Shown here: piece after piece, positions 49,466 through 59,169 of the stretch | Numbering within the stretch: the first letter of the stretch is position 1 | Layout: each line of letters opens with the position of its first letter | Assembly (NCBI GenBank): GCA_016218915.1 | Contig: JACRCQ010000071.1 | Span: forward strand, 62,001 to 126,000 | DNA length: 64,000 nt | Direction: 5' to 3' | Source of the DNA: Deltaproteobacteria bacterium | Lineage (GTDB): Bacteria > Myxococcota_A > Polyangia > Polyangiales > Polyangiaceae | Made by a program: the position numbers and the translations under genes | Notes under the pieces: generated by a model | Database searches by the model: none | Told to the model about the DNA's origin: nothing | The model's input: only the letters and a program-made list of their open reading frames with translations

Positions 49466-50602
49466 ATGACCGTCGAGATCCGCGAAACCAAGCTGGGGGG
49501 GAACCTCAAACCCTTCCTGGAAGTCGTCGAGGATATCTACCGCGACGATCCCAACTACGTGCGACCGCTCGACATGGACCTCAAGGACAGGCTCAGCCCC
49601 AAGAGCCCGTTCTTCGAGCATGCGCAGGGCACCCTGTTCACTGCCTGGCGCGAAGGGCGCTGCGTGGGTCGCACCACGGCGCACATCGACCAGGAGCATC
49701 TGGCGCACTACCGCGACGACGTCGGGTTCTTCGGACTTTTCGACACGGTCAATGACGCGGACGTCGCCAAGGCCCTGCTCGACCGGGCTGGCGAATGGGC
49801 TGCTGCCCATGGCGCCAAGGCGCTCCGAGGCCCGATGTCCCTGTCCGTCAACGAGGAGATCGGTTGCCTGGTAGAAGGGTTCGACACCCCTCCCATGGTG
49901 ATGATGCCGCATCATCGCAGCTACCAGGGCGGGCTGATCGAGGCTGCCGGGTTCTCGAAGATCAAGGACCTGTTCGCCTGGAAGTACACGATCGGGCAGC
50001 TGCCGCCGCGCGCGCGAAGAGGGCACGAGACGATCGCTGCCATGCCTGAGATCAAGATGCGCCAGATCGACAAGGGGAACCTTGCCCATGATGTGGCGAT
50101 CATCATGGATATCTACAACGACGCGTGGAGCGACAACTGGGGCTATGTCGCGATGACGCGCGCGGAGCTCGACAAGCTCGCCGCTGACCTGCGGCTCATC
50201 GTGATGCCCGAGCTCACGCAGATCGTTTCCATCAACGACGAGCCGGTCGCGGTCGCTGTGACCGTGCCGAACCTCAACGAGATGATCGGGGACTTGCACG
50301 GCAAGCTGCTGCCCTTTGGCCTGCTGAAGCTGCTGTGGCGCCTCAAGGTCCAAGGGCCGCGCTCGGCCCGCGTGATGATCCTCGGTATCAAGCGCAAGCT
50401 CAGGGGCATTCGCCGCTACGCCGCGCTGTCGACCTACATGTACGTGGAGACCCACTTGTCCGCGGAGCGTCAAGGGATCTACCACGGCGAGCTGTCCTGG
50501 ACCCTGGAGGACAACAGCGCTGTCAACGCAGGCATCCGCCTCATGGGAGGCGAGATCTACAAGCGCTACCGGCTCTACCAGCGAAGCCTCTCCAGCGCTT
50601 GA
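49466..50602 (+). CDS. GNAT-like N-acyltransferase, candidate bacterial ceramide synthase
   Basis: 378 residues from ATG 49466 (TTG 49427 would add 13). Two GNAT-like halves: LFTAWREGRCVGRTTAHID (about 56-74) and TQIVSINDEPVAVAVTVPNLNE (about 250-271). The bacterial ceramide synthase of Caulobacter (bCerS) is a GNAT-fold protein of similar length encoded near spt and cerR. By context this enzyme would acylate the long-chain base. The acyl donor is unknown. It starts 60 bp after the Spt-like gene and 23 bp before the epimerase gene. Confidence 0.72.
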   Translation: MTVEIRETKLGGNLKPFLEVVEDIYRDDPNYVRPLDMDLKDRLSPKSPFFEHAQGTLFTAWREGRCVGRTTAHIDQEHLAHYRDDVGFFGLFDTVNDADVAKALLDRAGEWAAAHGAKALRGPMSLSVNEEIGCLVEGFDTPPMVMMPHHRSYQGGLIEAAGFSKIKDLFAWKYTIGQLPPRARRGHETIAAMPEIKMRQIDKGNLAHDVAIIMDIYNDAWSDNWGYVAMTRAELDKLAADLRLIVMPELTQIVSINDEPVAVAVTVPNLNEMIGDLHGKLLPFGLLKLLWRLKVQGPRSARVMILGIKRKLRGIRRYAALSTYMYVETHLSAERQGIYHGELSWTLEDNSAVNAGIRLMGGEIYKRYRLYQRSLSSA

Positions 50603-50625
50603 TCGCTCAACACAGGAGACCGTCG

Positions 50626-51609
50626 ATGAAGGTTCTGGTTACTGGTGCGTCGGGATTCCTCGGATCGCACGTCGCCGAGCAACTCGCCAAACAGGGCCAC
50701 GAAGTGCGGGCCATGGTCCGGAAGACCTCGGACACCAAGTTCCTGCGCGTGCTGCCCAATGTCGTGCTCGTCGAAGGCGCGGTCGAGGATCGCGACGCGT
50801 GCCTTGCGGCCGCCAAGGACATCGACGCGGTCGTCCACTCCGCAGGGCTGGTCAAGGCTCGCACGCCGGCCGAGTTCCACCTGACCAACGTGGTGGGCAC
50901 CCAGAACATGCTCGATGCCGCGCTCGCACAAGGCGACGCGATCAAACGGTTCGTCCTGGTCTCGAGCCTCACAGCCCGGGCACCGTCACCGGATGGAAGC
51001 CCCTTGCCCCTGGACGCCGAGCCGCGTCCGCTGACCGCGTACGGCCGAAGCAAGCTCGAGGCCGAGCGCCTCGCCCTGCGCCTCAAGGACAAGCTTCACA
51101 TCACGGTGGTTCGCCCGACCGGCATCTACGGCCCGCGCGATCGGGAGATGATGCAGCTGTTCCAGTACGCGGCGATGCGCGTGCTTCCCTACATGGGCGA
51201 TCCCCAGGGCAAGCTGACGTTGATCCACGGCGAGGACTGCGCGCGCGCGATCGTGCTGTGCCTGACCGCGGAGATCCCGAGCGGCAGGGGCTACGACATC
51301 GACGATGGCGCGATCTACACCCGGGCAGAGCTGGCTGAAGGGCTCGAGGGGGCGATGCAGAAGAAGGCCTGGGTGAGCTTCCCGATCCCGGACAAGATCA
51401 TCTACGGAGTCGGGTTGCTCAGTGAGACCTACGGGCGAATCGCAAACAAGGCGGTGATGCTCAAGCGCGAGAAGGTCACCGAGCTGCTGCAGCAGTGGGT
51501 GGGAGACTCAGCGCCGGCCCGCAAGGAGCTCGGCTTTGAGGCGCGCTACCGCTGGAGCGACGGCGCCAAGCTCACCGCGGCCTGGTACAAGGAGAACGGC
51601 TGGCTGTAG
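50626..51609 (+). CDS. NAD(P)-dependent epimerase/reductase, candidate ceramide reductase (CerR-like)
   Basis: 327 residues; CAGGAG precedes ATG 50626. Extended SDR: VTGASGFLGSH (5-15; TGxxGFxG), active-site YGRSK (about 139-143) with Ser in VLVSSLTA, and the atypical end PARKELGFEARYRWSDGAKLT. Sugar epimerases of this kind share the fold, but CerR of Caulobacter, which reduces 3-ketoceramide or 3-ketosphinganine, is annotated the same way and has the same neighbours. Final gene of the cluster, converging with the DUF4340 gene. Confidence 0.78.
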   Translation: MKVLVTGASGFLGSHVAEQLAKQGHEVRAMVRKTSDTKFLRVLPNVVLVEGAVEDRDACLAAAKDIDAVVHSAGLVKARTPAEFHLTNVVGTQNMLDAALAQGDAIKRFVLVSSLTARAPSPDGSPLPLDAEPRPLTAYGRSKLEAERLALRLKDKLHITVVRPTGIYGPRDREMMQLFQYAAMRVLPYMGDPQGKLTLIHGEDCARAIVLCLTAEIPSGRGYDIDDGAIYTRAELAEGLEGAMQKKAWVSFPIPDKIIYGVGLLSETYGRIANKAVMLKREKVTELLQQWVGDSAPARKELGFEARYRWSDGAKLTAAWYKENGWL

Positions 51610-51636
51610 CTCGCGTCTCCCTGCCCGCTCCAGGTC

Positions 51637-53916
51637 TCATTCCACTCCCATCGCCTTGAGCACCGGCTTGACCCGTGCCGCGCCGATCACGTACGTGGCA
51701 GCCACACCCTCGCGGCGCGCGTAGTACACGCTCATCGTGCGCCACGCGTCCCCCTTGCCGATCGCGATCCGGATGTCCTTGGAACGCTCTTCGTGGCCCG
51801 GAATGCGGTGGACCACGACCTCGAGCAGCGGCTTTGCGAAGCCTTCGGACTCCTGCGCGTCGCCCAGGTGCAGGGCCGCTTCGGCCCGCATCTCGAGAAA
51901 CGCGCTCTGGATGCGCTCCACCGACCCTTCCGCAAGCGCGATCCCCGCGTCCGGGTCGTTGGCCCACGTGCCGCCTGCACGTCCCACGATCACGGCTTTC
52001 TTGCCGCCTGCGCTCAGGGTCATGTCGCGCACTTCCGACGGGTCGATCATGAACATCGAGCGGTCGATCACGTAGGTGGTGAGCTGATCCTGCACGCCCA
52101 CGGGAAGGACGAACACGCCGGTGTCCGGCTCCCACCTGCCATAGACCCCATCTCCGATCCGCGCGCCGATCAGCAGGCGCCACGACTTTGTGCCGCCGTC
52201 GCCCACCCCTTCCACCTGCGCCACCGCGGCGGGCTTGGCAAACCCGTAGGAGCCGTCATCGCGATCCGCCACCCAGCGCTCGGCCGACAGCTTCGCAAGC
52301 GAATCGAACAGATCCGCGGACAGGGAGCCATCCACGACGTACCCGTTCGGCGCCTCGAACTTGAAGCCCGAAGGGGTCCTCGCGATGATCTGCTTGTCCC
52401 CCTGGCCCCACGTGATCGAGACCTTGCGGATCCGATCCGCGGACAGATCGAGCAGCGCCGACGATCGCAGGTAGGTCGCCACAGGCTCGATCTGGTGCGC
52501 CTGGTTGCCTGCAATGCGCAGCACCACGCCGTCCTGGACCCGTCGCACGTAGCTGTACCCCCCTTGCTCGTCGCCGAGCTCGAGCTTCTGCTGCGGGTGC
52601 TCCTGGCTACCGGAGGCAGGCTGGATCACTACGAGCGTTCCCTTGGCAGGCTCCAGGCCCAGCGCCTTGGGATCCGCGGGCGAAACCAGCTCCCCCTCGA
52701 GCTTCGTGAGGCCTTCGACGAAGCCTTTGGCGTCCGCACCGGTCACGTCGCGCTCCTCAGGATGCCTCATCTTCCATCCCGAGCCCTTGCGGACCAGCTC
52801 CAGCACGCGCTCTGCGCGCTGGATCTTCAGCTCCTCGACGTCGTCAGGGCGCAGGTCGAGCAGCCGCTTGTCCGCGAACTGGTCTGACGACGTGCGCAGC
52901 CCTTCCATCGCGCTGGCAGGCACGCATGCGCTCATCGGCTGGGGCTCCCGGCGGATCACCACCACCAGGCCGCCCGCTTCCGGGAGGCTGGCATCGGGCG
53001 CGGCCGCGTCCACGCGCGGAGCGGCGGCGGCCGGACACTCTCCGCCGATTTCGACGCGAGCGATCGGGCGAGCCTTGTCCACAGGCTCGGCCACCAGCGA
53101 CACGGACTTGCCCTGCTGCTTGGCCGCCCGCAGGGCATCTTCTGCAGCTGCAGGGGAGACGAAGCGCTCAACGCGAAGAGCCGCGAACGCGGTGAGGAGC
53201 TGATCGTAGACGACCCGATGTACGCGAGGCCCCTGGCCGCCTCCGGTGTCGATTCGAAATCCACCCCAGGGTGCCTTGAGCAGGTTGCGCGCGCCCCCTG
53301 CTCCATCGAGGCGGATCGCGGCCAGCTCCGAGGCGACGTAGGGGAGCACGATGCGGGAGCGGTAGCTGTCCACGGGGCGGAGCAGATCGGCCACGAAGTC
53401 CCTGGCGACCACGTACGTGCCTTGTCCAGGCACCGAAGCATAGGCTGAGCCTGTCGGCGTGCCAGCCTCTGCGCCCAGCTCGATCCGCCAGGACACCGAG
53501 CCCATTCGCACAGACAGGATCGCACGCGGATGCTCGAACCCGAGGCCCGCCTTGTCGGTCGCCGGATCGACAGAGCGCACCGGGGAGGCGAACTCGAGCG
53601 CCTGGATCAGCCGATCGACTGCGGGCTGATCCGCGGGCTCTGCCTTGGAGGAATCCGGCGACGAGCCGAGAAAGAGGCGGTAGTCGGATTCGGTGGCGTC
53701 AGGGGAAACCGCACGGACGATGCGCGCCTTGTCGCCGCCGACCTCGAGCTGCAGCTCGGAGATTTCCTCGCGACGGAATACCTTGAGAAGGTTGCTCTTG
53801 CGGGTTTCGAGCTCAGCGGAGGTGGGGTTGCCGCGATCGATCAGCAGGTAGGCGCCGAGCCCGACCGCCACGGACACCAGCACGGCAGTGGTGATGGTCT
53901 GGGAGCGGGTGGTCAT
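51637..53916 (-). CDS. DUF4340 protein of GldG-type ABC system
   Basis: 759 residues from ATG 53914-53916, overlapping the GldG-like stop by 4 bp (ATGA). One membrane helix (8-27), then a long extracytoplasmic region with repeated units of DUF4340 (EISELQLEVGGDKARIVRAV, LLKAPWGGFRID, VRKGSGWKMRHPEERDVTGADAKGFVEGLTKLEGE, IIARTPSGFKFEAPNGYVVD, VIVGRAGGTWANDPDAGIAL), four or five copies in all. Such proteins always accompany GldF/GldG-like ABC components; their role is unknown. Confidence 0.85.
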   Translation of the reverse strand: MTTRSQTITTAVLVSVAVGLGAYLLIDRGNPTSAELETRKSNLLKVFRREEISELQLEVGGDKARIVRAVSPDATESDYRLFLGSSPDSSKAEPADQPAVDRLIQALEFASPVRSVDPATDKAGLGFEHPRAILSVRMGSVSWRIELGAEAGTPTGSAYASVPGQGTYVVARDFVADLLRPVDSYRSRIVLPYVASELAAIRLDGAGGARNLLKAPWGGFRIDTGGGQGPRVHRVVYDQLLTAFAALRVERFVSPAAAEDALRAAKQQGKSVSLVAEPVDKARPIARVEIGGECPAAAAPRVDAAAPDASLPEAGGLVVVIRREPQPMSACVPASAMEGLRTSSDQFADKRLLDLRPDDVEELKIQRAERVLELVRKGSGWKMRHPEERDVTGADAKGFVEGLTKLEGELVSPADPKALGLEPAKGTLVVIQPASGSQEHPQQKLELGDEQGGYSYVRRVQDGVVLRIAGNQAHQIEPVATYLRSSALLDLSADRIRKVSITWGQGDKQIIARTPSGFKFEAPNGYVVDGSLSADLFDSLAKLSAERWVADRDDGSYGFAKPAAVAQVEGVGDGGTKSWRLLIGARIGDGVYGRWEPDTGVFVLPVGVQDQLTTYVIDRSMFMIDPSEVRDMTLSAGGKKAVIVGRAGGTWANDPDAGIALAEGSVERIQSAFLEMRAEAALHLGDAQESEGFAKPLLEVVVHRIPGHEERSKDIRIAIGKGDAWRTMSVYYARREGVAATYVIGAARVKPVLKAMGVE

Positions 53917-55478
53917 GGCTCGATCTTCCTCGCGCCCTTGGCCTTGTCCTTCTTCTTCGCGTCCTTCTTGTCGCTGCGTCGAAGCAGGTAGACCGAGACG
54001 CCGAGCAGCAGCGCAGCGCCGGGCATGAACACGAGCACGTAGCGCATGATCTCGCCGAGCATGCCCTCGGTGATTCGCAGGCTGGCAGCGGGCGTCACGC
54101 GCGTGGGGATGTCGAGGATCGGTTGCCGGCTGACCAGCCACGACACGGCGTTCTCCATGAAGATGGCGTTGCCGCGCAGCTGCCCCTGCTCCCAGTTCAG
54201 ACCATAGGCGACATTGGGACTTCCGAGCACCACCACGCGCGCGCCCCGCGCGTCCTGGCTTGCGCCGGGCTTGAGCAGCTCCGATGCCATCGCGACCGTC
54301 AGCGGCCCCTTGCGATCGCCTTCCTTGCGCGTCGGCTCCCCGCCCTTGTCCGCCCAGGCAAAGAAGTCCTTCATGCCGTAGGCCTCGTTGCTCGTGACCA
54401 GAAGCTCGGTCGGGCGCGGACCGTCGGGCAGCGCGGTGAGCGACCGGGAGCGCATGATCATGACACGCAATCCGGAGGAGCCCGGATTCACCATCGCGTC
54501 GGTGATCGGATGAGGCTTCGCATCAGGAAAGAACGCTTCGCCCACGCCGCGGGGAAGCCGGTACCGGTCATCGGTCTCGAACACGAAGTCAGCCGCAAGC
54601 CCGATCCCGAAAAGCTTCGTGACGCTCTCCAGTCCGGTCTCCACCTGCTTCTTGCGATTGCTGTCGAACATCGGGTTGAGCAGCAGCAGCCCGCTCATGC
54701 CGGTGCGCATGCGCGAGGCGATCTCGTCGGCTTCGCCCTGGGAGAAGGGCTGCGATGGCCCTGCCACGATGAGCAGACGGCAATCCTTGAACGGCTCCCG
54801 GGCATCCGGGCGCGTGGAGTCGACCGTGACCGGCTCGAAGTTGTTCTTGTTGAGCCGATCGCGAAGCTCGCCCAGCCCCTGCGGACCGTTGTCGTCGAGC
54901 GACGACTCGCCGTGCCCGGAGGAAGCGCAGACCTTGATGCGCTCGCCGCCCACCACGGCGCGGATGGCGCCGGTCAACGCCTGCTCGATCTTCGAGCGGC
55001 TCTTGCCCTCCGCCGCTTCGGTCAGATCGACCATGTCCGAGGTTGCGATGAACCAGTGTCGGTCCCCGGCAGCCACGATGACCGACGCGTCGGTGACCAC
55101 CCGTCCATCCTCGGTCTTGCCCGCGAGGATGCCGTACTTCTGCTGGATTGCCACGAACTCCGCCGGGTGCCGATCCGGGTCGACCTGGTGGATCTCGATA
55201 CGCGGGGCGTGCCCTTTGTACTCGGCCAGGATGCTGCCGACCGTGCCCGCAAGGGGATCGTTGGCAGACAGCAGGATCTCGATCTGGATGGGCTGCTGCA
55301 GCTCGCGCAGCGTCGCAAGGGTCGCCGGGCTCAGCGTGTACAGCTGCGCCGTGGTGGCATCGAACCTGCGATAGTGCCGGGCTGCGAGCAGGTTCACCAG
55401 CACGACGATCGCCACGGCAGCGAGCACGCCGATGGCGGAGGAGATCTTGGTCCCGCGGGTGACGACGCCAGCTCCCAT
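53913..55478 (-). CDS. GldG-family ABC-type auxiliary protein
   Basis: 521 residues from ATG 55476-55478, overlapping the permease stop (TGATG). Membrane helix about 17-33, then the large GldG domain (DUF4350/ABC_transp_aux) with RFDATTAQLYTLSPATLATLRELQQPI near residue 40-64 and IKVCASSGHGESS near 187, and a C-terminal helix about 480-500 followed by a Lys-rich cytoplasmic tail (RRSDKKDAKKKDKAKG). Pairs with GldF-type permeases; in Bacteroidota GldAFG serves gliding, elsewhere unknown. Confidence 0.87.
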   Translation of the reverse strand: MGAGVVTRGTKISSAIGVLAAVAIVVLVNLLAARHYRRFDATTAQLYTLSPATLATLRELQQPIQIEILLSANDPLAGTVGSILAEYKGHAPRIEIHQVDPDRHPAEFVAIQQKYGILAGKTEDGRVVTDASVIVAAGDRHWFIATSDMVDLTEAAEGKSRSKIEQALTGAIRAVVGGERIKVCASSGHGESSLDDNGPQGLGELRDRLNKNNFEPVTVDSTRPDAREPFKDCRLLIVAGPSQPFSQGEADEIASRMRTGMSGLLLLNPMFDSNRKKQVETGLESVTKLFGIGLAADFVFETDDRYRLPRGVGEAFFPDAKPHPITDAMVNPGSSGLRVMIMRSRSLTALPDGPRPTELLVTSNEAYGMKDFFAWADKGGEPTRKEGDRKGPLTVAMASELLKPGASQDARGARVVVLGSPNVAYGLNWEQGQLRGNAIFMENAVSWLVSRQPILDIPTRVTPAASLRITEGMLGEIMRYVLVFMPGAALLLGVSVYLLRRSDKKDAKKKDKAKGARKIEP

Positions 55479-56224
55479 CACCCCCACCTCCAGGCGTCCA
55501 CCGCGCGAACGGTGATGAACAGCGGGGCCGCGGTCAGGGTGAGATCGAAGATGACGCGACGCGTGTCGATCAGGCCCTTGGAGAAGTCCGCCATCTGCGA
55601 GAGGATCGAGACATAGGCGCACAGATCGTGCGCCGGGCCGTTGTCGAAGATCATCTCGCCGATGCCCACGATGAGCAGGCCGATCACGGCTGCCAGCGAA
55701 AGCAGCAAGGCAACGACCTGGCTGCGCGTCATGGCGCTCATCAGCACGCCCAGGGACGTGAACGCGGCTCCGAGCAAAGCGACTCCGAGATAGCAGCTTG
55801 CCACCACGCGCCAATCGACCTCGCCTGCGCGCTTGAGCACGATCATGTACAGGAGAGTCGGCGCCCAGACGGCAAGGTAGGTGACGAAGGCCGCAGCCCA
55901 CTTCGCGAGCACGACCGCAGGTGTCGAGACCGGAGTCGTCAGCAGCCCTTCGATCGTGCCTGACCTGCGCTCCTCGGCCAGCGATCGCATGGTCAGCGCC
56001 GGCGCAAGCATGAGCAACGGAAAGTACTGCAGAATGCTGTCAGCGAAGAACCACTGCACCGGACCGCGATCAATGGCGATGTCGACCTGGTTGGTGAAGT
56101 GGGCCACGAGCAGGTAGAAGTTCGCGCCTTGCAGCAGCAGGAACACGAAGATCGTCACCCAGGCCACGGGGGTGACGAACGTGGAGAACAAGTCGCGCTT
56201 GAAGACCGGCCAGAAGCCCTTCAT
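55478..56224 (-). CDS. ABC-2 type permease (GldF-like)
   Basis: 248 residues from ATG 56222-56224, overlapping the ATPase stop by 4 bp. Six hydrophobic segments; signature LAEERRSGTIEGLLTTPVS (about 88-106) is typical of the ABC-2 permeases of GldF/NosY type. It probably pairs with the ATPase at 56221-57207. Confidence 0.88.
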   Translation of the reverse strand: MKGFWPVFKRDLFSTFVTPVAWVTIFVFLLLQGANFYLLVAHFTNQVDIAIDRGPVQWFFADSILQYFPLLMLAPALTMRSLAEERRSGTIEGLLTTPVSTPAVVLAKWAAAFVTYLAVWAPTLLYMIVLKRAGEVDWRVVASCYLGVALLGAAFTSLGVLMSAMTRSQVVALLLSLAAVIGLLIVGIGEMIFDNGPAHDLCAYVSILSQMADFSKGLIDTRRVIFDLTLTAAPLFITVRAVDAWRWG

Positions 56225-57207
56225 TTCGCTTCCCCGTCGCGATCGGACCCGTGATCCGAATGGGCATCCTCTTCGGTGAGAAGCGAGAAGACCTCTTCGA
56301 GCGAAGCCTTGCGCGGGCTTGCCTCGCGGACGGCGATCCCTGCGCCGACAAGGGCGGCAACGGCGTGCTCGACCTTGTCCGGTGTGGCCTCGGGCGCGCC
56401 CTTCCACGTGACATCCAGGACCGAGACCTCTTCGGCGCTGTCCTTGCGCTTGCGAACCTTGCTCGCGCCCTGCTGGGCCTCGAGCACGTCCAGCGCTTTC
56501 TGCGCGTCGCCGCGCACGACGAAGTGCGTGGTGGAGGTCTCACGAAGCTTGGACAGCTCTTCCAGGGCGCCCTGGGCAACGAGCCTGCCCTTGTGGATCA
56601 CCAGGGCGCGGTCGCAGGTCGCCTCCACCTCGGTGAGAATGTGCGTGGACAGAAGGACCGTGTGCTCGGCCGCGAGCCCCCGGATCAGCTCGCGCACCTC
56701 CCGGATCTGGTTCGGATCCAGCCCGGCCGTGGGCTCGTCGAGCACCAGCACCGGGGGCGACGCGATCAGCGCATCCGCAAGCCCCACGCGCTGGCGATAG
56801 CCCTTGGACAGCTTGGCAATGACGACGTCGGCGTGATCCTCGACGCGCACGTTGCGCATGACCCTGCGCACGGCTTCTGCGCGATCTGCTCTGCGAACGC
56901 GCTTGAGCTCTGCGCGGAACCGAAGGTATTCGCTGACGCGAAGCTCTGGATAGAGCGGGACGTTCTCGGGCATGTAGCCGATGCACGACCTGGCCTCGAA
57001 GGGCTCTGCCACGATGTCATGGCCGTTGATCAGCACCCGTCCCCGGTTCGCCCCGAGGAATCCAGCAACGATCCGCAGCGTGGTGCTCTTTCCCGCACCG
57101 TTGGGCCCGAGAAATCCCACGACTTCGCCCTTGCGCACTTCGAACGACAGGTCGCGCACGGCTTCTACCGTGCCGTAGGACTTGTAGAGCTTCTCGACCG
57201 AAATCAT
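56221..57207 (-). CDS. ABC transporter ATP-binding protein (GldA-like)
   Basis: 328 residues. Walker A GPNGAGKST (about 35-43), signature LSKGYRQRVGLADAL (in place of LSGGQ, as often in the CcmA/GldA group), Walker B PPVLVLDEPTAGLDP. A C-terminal regulatory domain (about 220-328; SVLDVTWKGAPEATPDKVEHAVAALVGAGIAV) as in ABC-2 exporters of this type. First gene of four overlapping ORFs. TAGACC lies 9 nt before the ATG. Confidence 0.9.
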   Translation of the reverse strand: MISVEKLYKSYGTVEAVRDLSFEVRKGEVVGFLGPNGAGKSTTLRIVAGFLGANRGRVLINGHDIVAEPFEARSCIGYMPENVPLYPELRVSEYLRFRAELKRVRRADRAEAVRRVMRNVRVEDHADVVIAKLSKGYRQRVGLADALIASPPVLVLDEPTAGLDPNQIREVRELIRGLAAEHTVLLSTHILTEVEATCDRALVIHKGRLVAQGALEELSKLRETSTTHFVVRGDAQKALDVLEAQQGASKVRKRKDSAEEVSVLDVTWKGAPEATPDKVEHAVAALVGAGIAVREASPRKASLEEVFSLLTEEDAHSDHGSDRDGEAK

Positions 57208-57554
57208 TCGGGCAGGGGTCTAGCACGAAGCGCGCAGGGAGGGGTCGCGGCGGGCAGCGGCTGCGAAACTGATCATCTGGCGAGCATGGCGCCGCAGGCG
57301 TGGGTCGAATGCGCACAGACGGGCCGTGAGATTGTTGACGATCGGCGGCGGGGAATATCGGAAGGGGTTCAGACGTAGGAGCGCGGGCCAGGCACGTGTG
57401 GCTTGGAATAGCGCAAGCACTCTGGATTTCGGCATGAACCGTGCATGCGCCACCGCGGGTTTGCTGTTGACACGTCGGTCGACAGCCGTAGTCTGCTTGG
57501 AGAAACGAAGATCGGAGGGATGGCAAGCCGACATCCTTTGGGACGAGGCGAAAG
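57208..57554. other. Divergent intergenic region between ABC and kinase operons
   Basis: 347 bp with a clear plus-strand promoter (57467-57494) and no credible gene. A possible minus-strand -10 (TAGACC) lies at 57217-57222. Confidence 0.5.
57467..57494 (+). promoter_or_regulatory. Sigma-70-type promoter of the second kinase module
   Basis: TTGACA (57467-57472), 16-nt spacer, TAGTCT (57489-57494). Predicted start near 57501, leaving a leader of about 54 nt to the kinase ATG at 57555. Confidence 0.62.
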
Positions 57555-59150
57555 ATGAACGAGCCCTGCGATCCTGTCCTGGAGCGCGCTCAGGTCCTCG
57601 TGGGCCAGGTGTTGCGCGACAAGTGGCACCTCGATGGCTTGATCGGGGTCGGAGGGATGGCTTCGGTCTTCGCTGCCACCCACCGCAACGGACGTCGCGG
57701 CGCGGTCAAGCTCCTGCACACCGAGTTCTCCCTCGACAAGGCCATTCGCAGCCGCTTCCTGCGCGAAGGCTATGTCGCCAACAAGGTAGGCCACCCGGGC
57801 ACCGTGGAGATCCTCGATGACGACGTGGCCGAGACCGGCTCCGTCTTCCTCGTCATGGAGCTGCTCGAAGGCGAAAGCGTCGACCGACGCTGGACGCGCA
57901 ATGATCGCCGGCTTCCTCCCAAGGAAGTCCTGGTCATCGCCGACCGCGTGCTCGATGTGCTCGCAGCCGCGCACGACAAGGGGATCGTCCATCGCGACGT
58001 GAAGCCGGAGAACATGTTCATCACCCGCGAGGGCGTGGTGAAGATGCTCGACTTCGGCATTGCACGCCTTCGCGAGGTGTCCACGGCCAGCGTTGCCACG
58101 CGCTTCGGCACGACCCTCGGAACGCCAGCGTACATGTCGCCCGAGCAGGCGCTTGGGCGCAACGACGAGGTGGATTCGATCTCGGACTTGTGGGCGGTCG
58201 GCGCCAGCATGTTCACACTGCTCACGGGCAGGCACGTTCACGGCGGCAAGACGATCAACGAGCAGCTCGTTGCGGCCGCGACCCGCGCAGCGCCCCAGGT
58301 GGCGACCGTGGATCCGGATGTTCCCCCGAGGATCGCTGCGATCATCGACAAGGCACTCTCGTTCGAGCGCGTGGACCGCTACGGCGATGCGCGTGTCATG
58401 CAGCGTGCCGTGCGTGAGGCGTACTTCCACCTGTACGGCAGCACCGTGGCTACGGCGCCGCAGCTCGAAGTCCCGGATGCGGGATATCCGGACCTGCTCG
58501 ACGAAGCGCAAACGCAGGCGATCAACGCGGCATCGCTCGGCGTGCAGACCACCATGAAGCCGGCGACGGCATCGCGGCCGGTCTCTTCCTCCCGGCGACA
58601 GCGATTCCGCAGGTGGCAGCTGTGGGCAGTGGGTATTGCCAGCCTCGTGCTCGGCGGTGCGATTGCGGTCACTGGGTGGCGCGCCAACTCCCAACGCTCC
58701 GTGGCCGCTTCCGCGACCGTAGCCGCCTCGCCTCAACCATCCGCCTCCACAGGCACCGCGCCTGCGGCGCCGTTGGACGGTTCGCCCGTTGCCTCGAGTT
58801 CGGCAGCTGCCTCGGCCGAGCCTGCCGCGCTCCCCTCTGCGTCTTCCTCGCCTGCAGAGGCCAGCGGATTGATTGCGATCTCGGCCGTGGGGGGCGGATG
58901 CGCAGTCACCGTGGACGGCGTGTCGAGGGGGGCAACGCCCACTTCGGTGGCAGTGCCGCCCGGGGAGCATCACGTGGTATGTACCTCCCGGGATGGAACG
59001 CCGCAGGCAAGCATCGTGCAGGTCCGCAGCCGCGAGACGACCCGCGCGACGTTCCATCTGCGCGCTGCCGAAGCCAAGCCCCCTGCCGCTTCTGCCGCGC
59101 CTCCTGCTCCTACGGCTTCGGCTCCGGATCCGCGCGATCGCCGCAAGTAG
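57555..59150 (+). CDS. Transmembrane Ser/Thr protein kinase with PEGA-like domain
   Basis: 531 residues. Kinase domain about 18-295 with intact motifs: Gly loop IGVGGMASVF, Lys52 in GAVKLL, HRDVK (146-150), DFG (166-168), SPE (195-197). A linker, membrane helix (355-375), Ala/Ser/Pro region, and an extracytoplasmic PEGA-like domain (about 437-500; GCAVTVDGVSRGATPTSVAVPPGEHHVV) follow. Unlike the first kinase it keeps the HRDxK Lys, so catalysis should be standard. Followed after 19 bp by the TPR/PEGA gene. Confidence 0.9.
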   Translation: MNEPCDPVLERAQVLVGQVLRDKWHLDGLIGVGGMASVFAATHRNGRRGAVKLLHTEFSLDKAIRSRFLREGYVANKVGHPGTVEILDDDVAETGSVFLVMELLEGESVDRRWTRNDRRLPPKEVLVIADRVLDVLAAAHDKGIVHRDVKPENMFITREGVVKMLDFGIARLREVSTASVATRFGTTLGTPAYMSPEQALGRNDEVDSISDLWAVGASMFTLLTGRHVHGGKTINEQLVAAATRAAPQVATVDPDVPPRIAAIIDKALSFERVDRYGDARVMQRAVREAYFHLYGSTVATAPQLEVPDAGYPDLLDEAQTQAINAASLGVQTTMKPATASRPVSSSRRQRFRRWQLWAVGIASLVLGGAIAVTGWRANSQRSVAASATVAASPQPSASTGTAPAAPLDGSPVASSSAAASAEPAALPSASSSPAEASGLIAISAVGGGCAVTVDGVSRGATPTSVAVPPGEHHVVCTSRDGTPQASIVQVRSRETTRATFHLRAAEAKPPAASAAPPAPTASAPDPRDRRK

Positions 59151-59169
59151 CCCCGGGCGTGGCAGGTCC

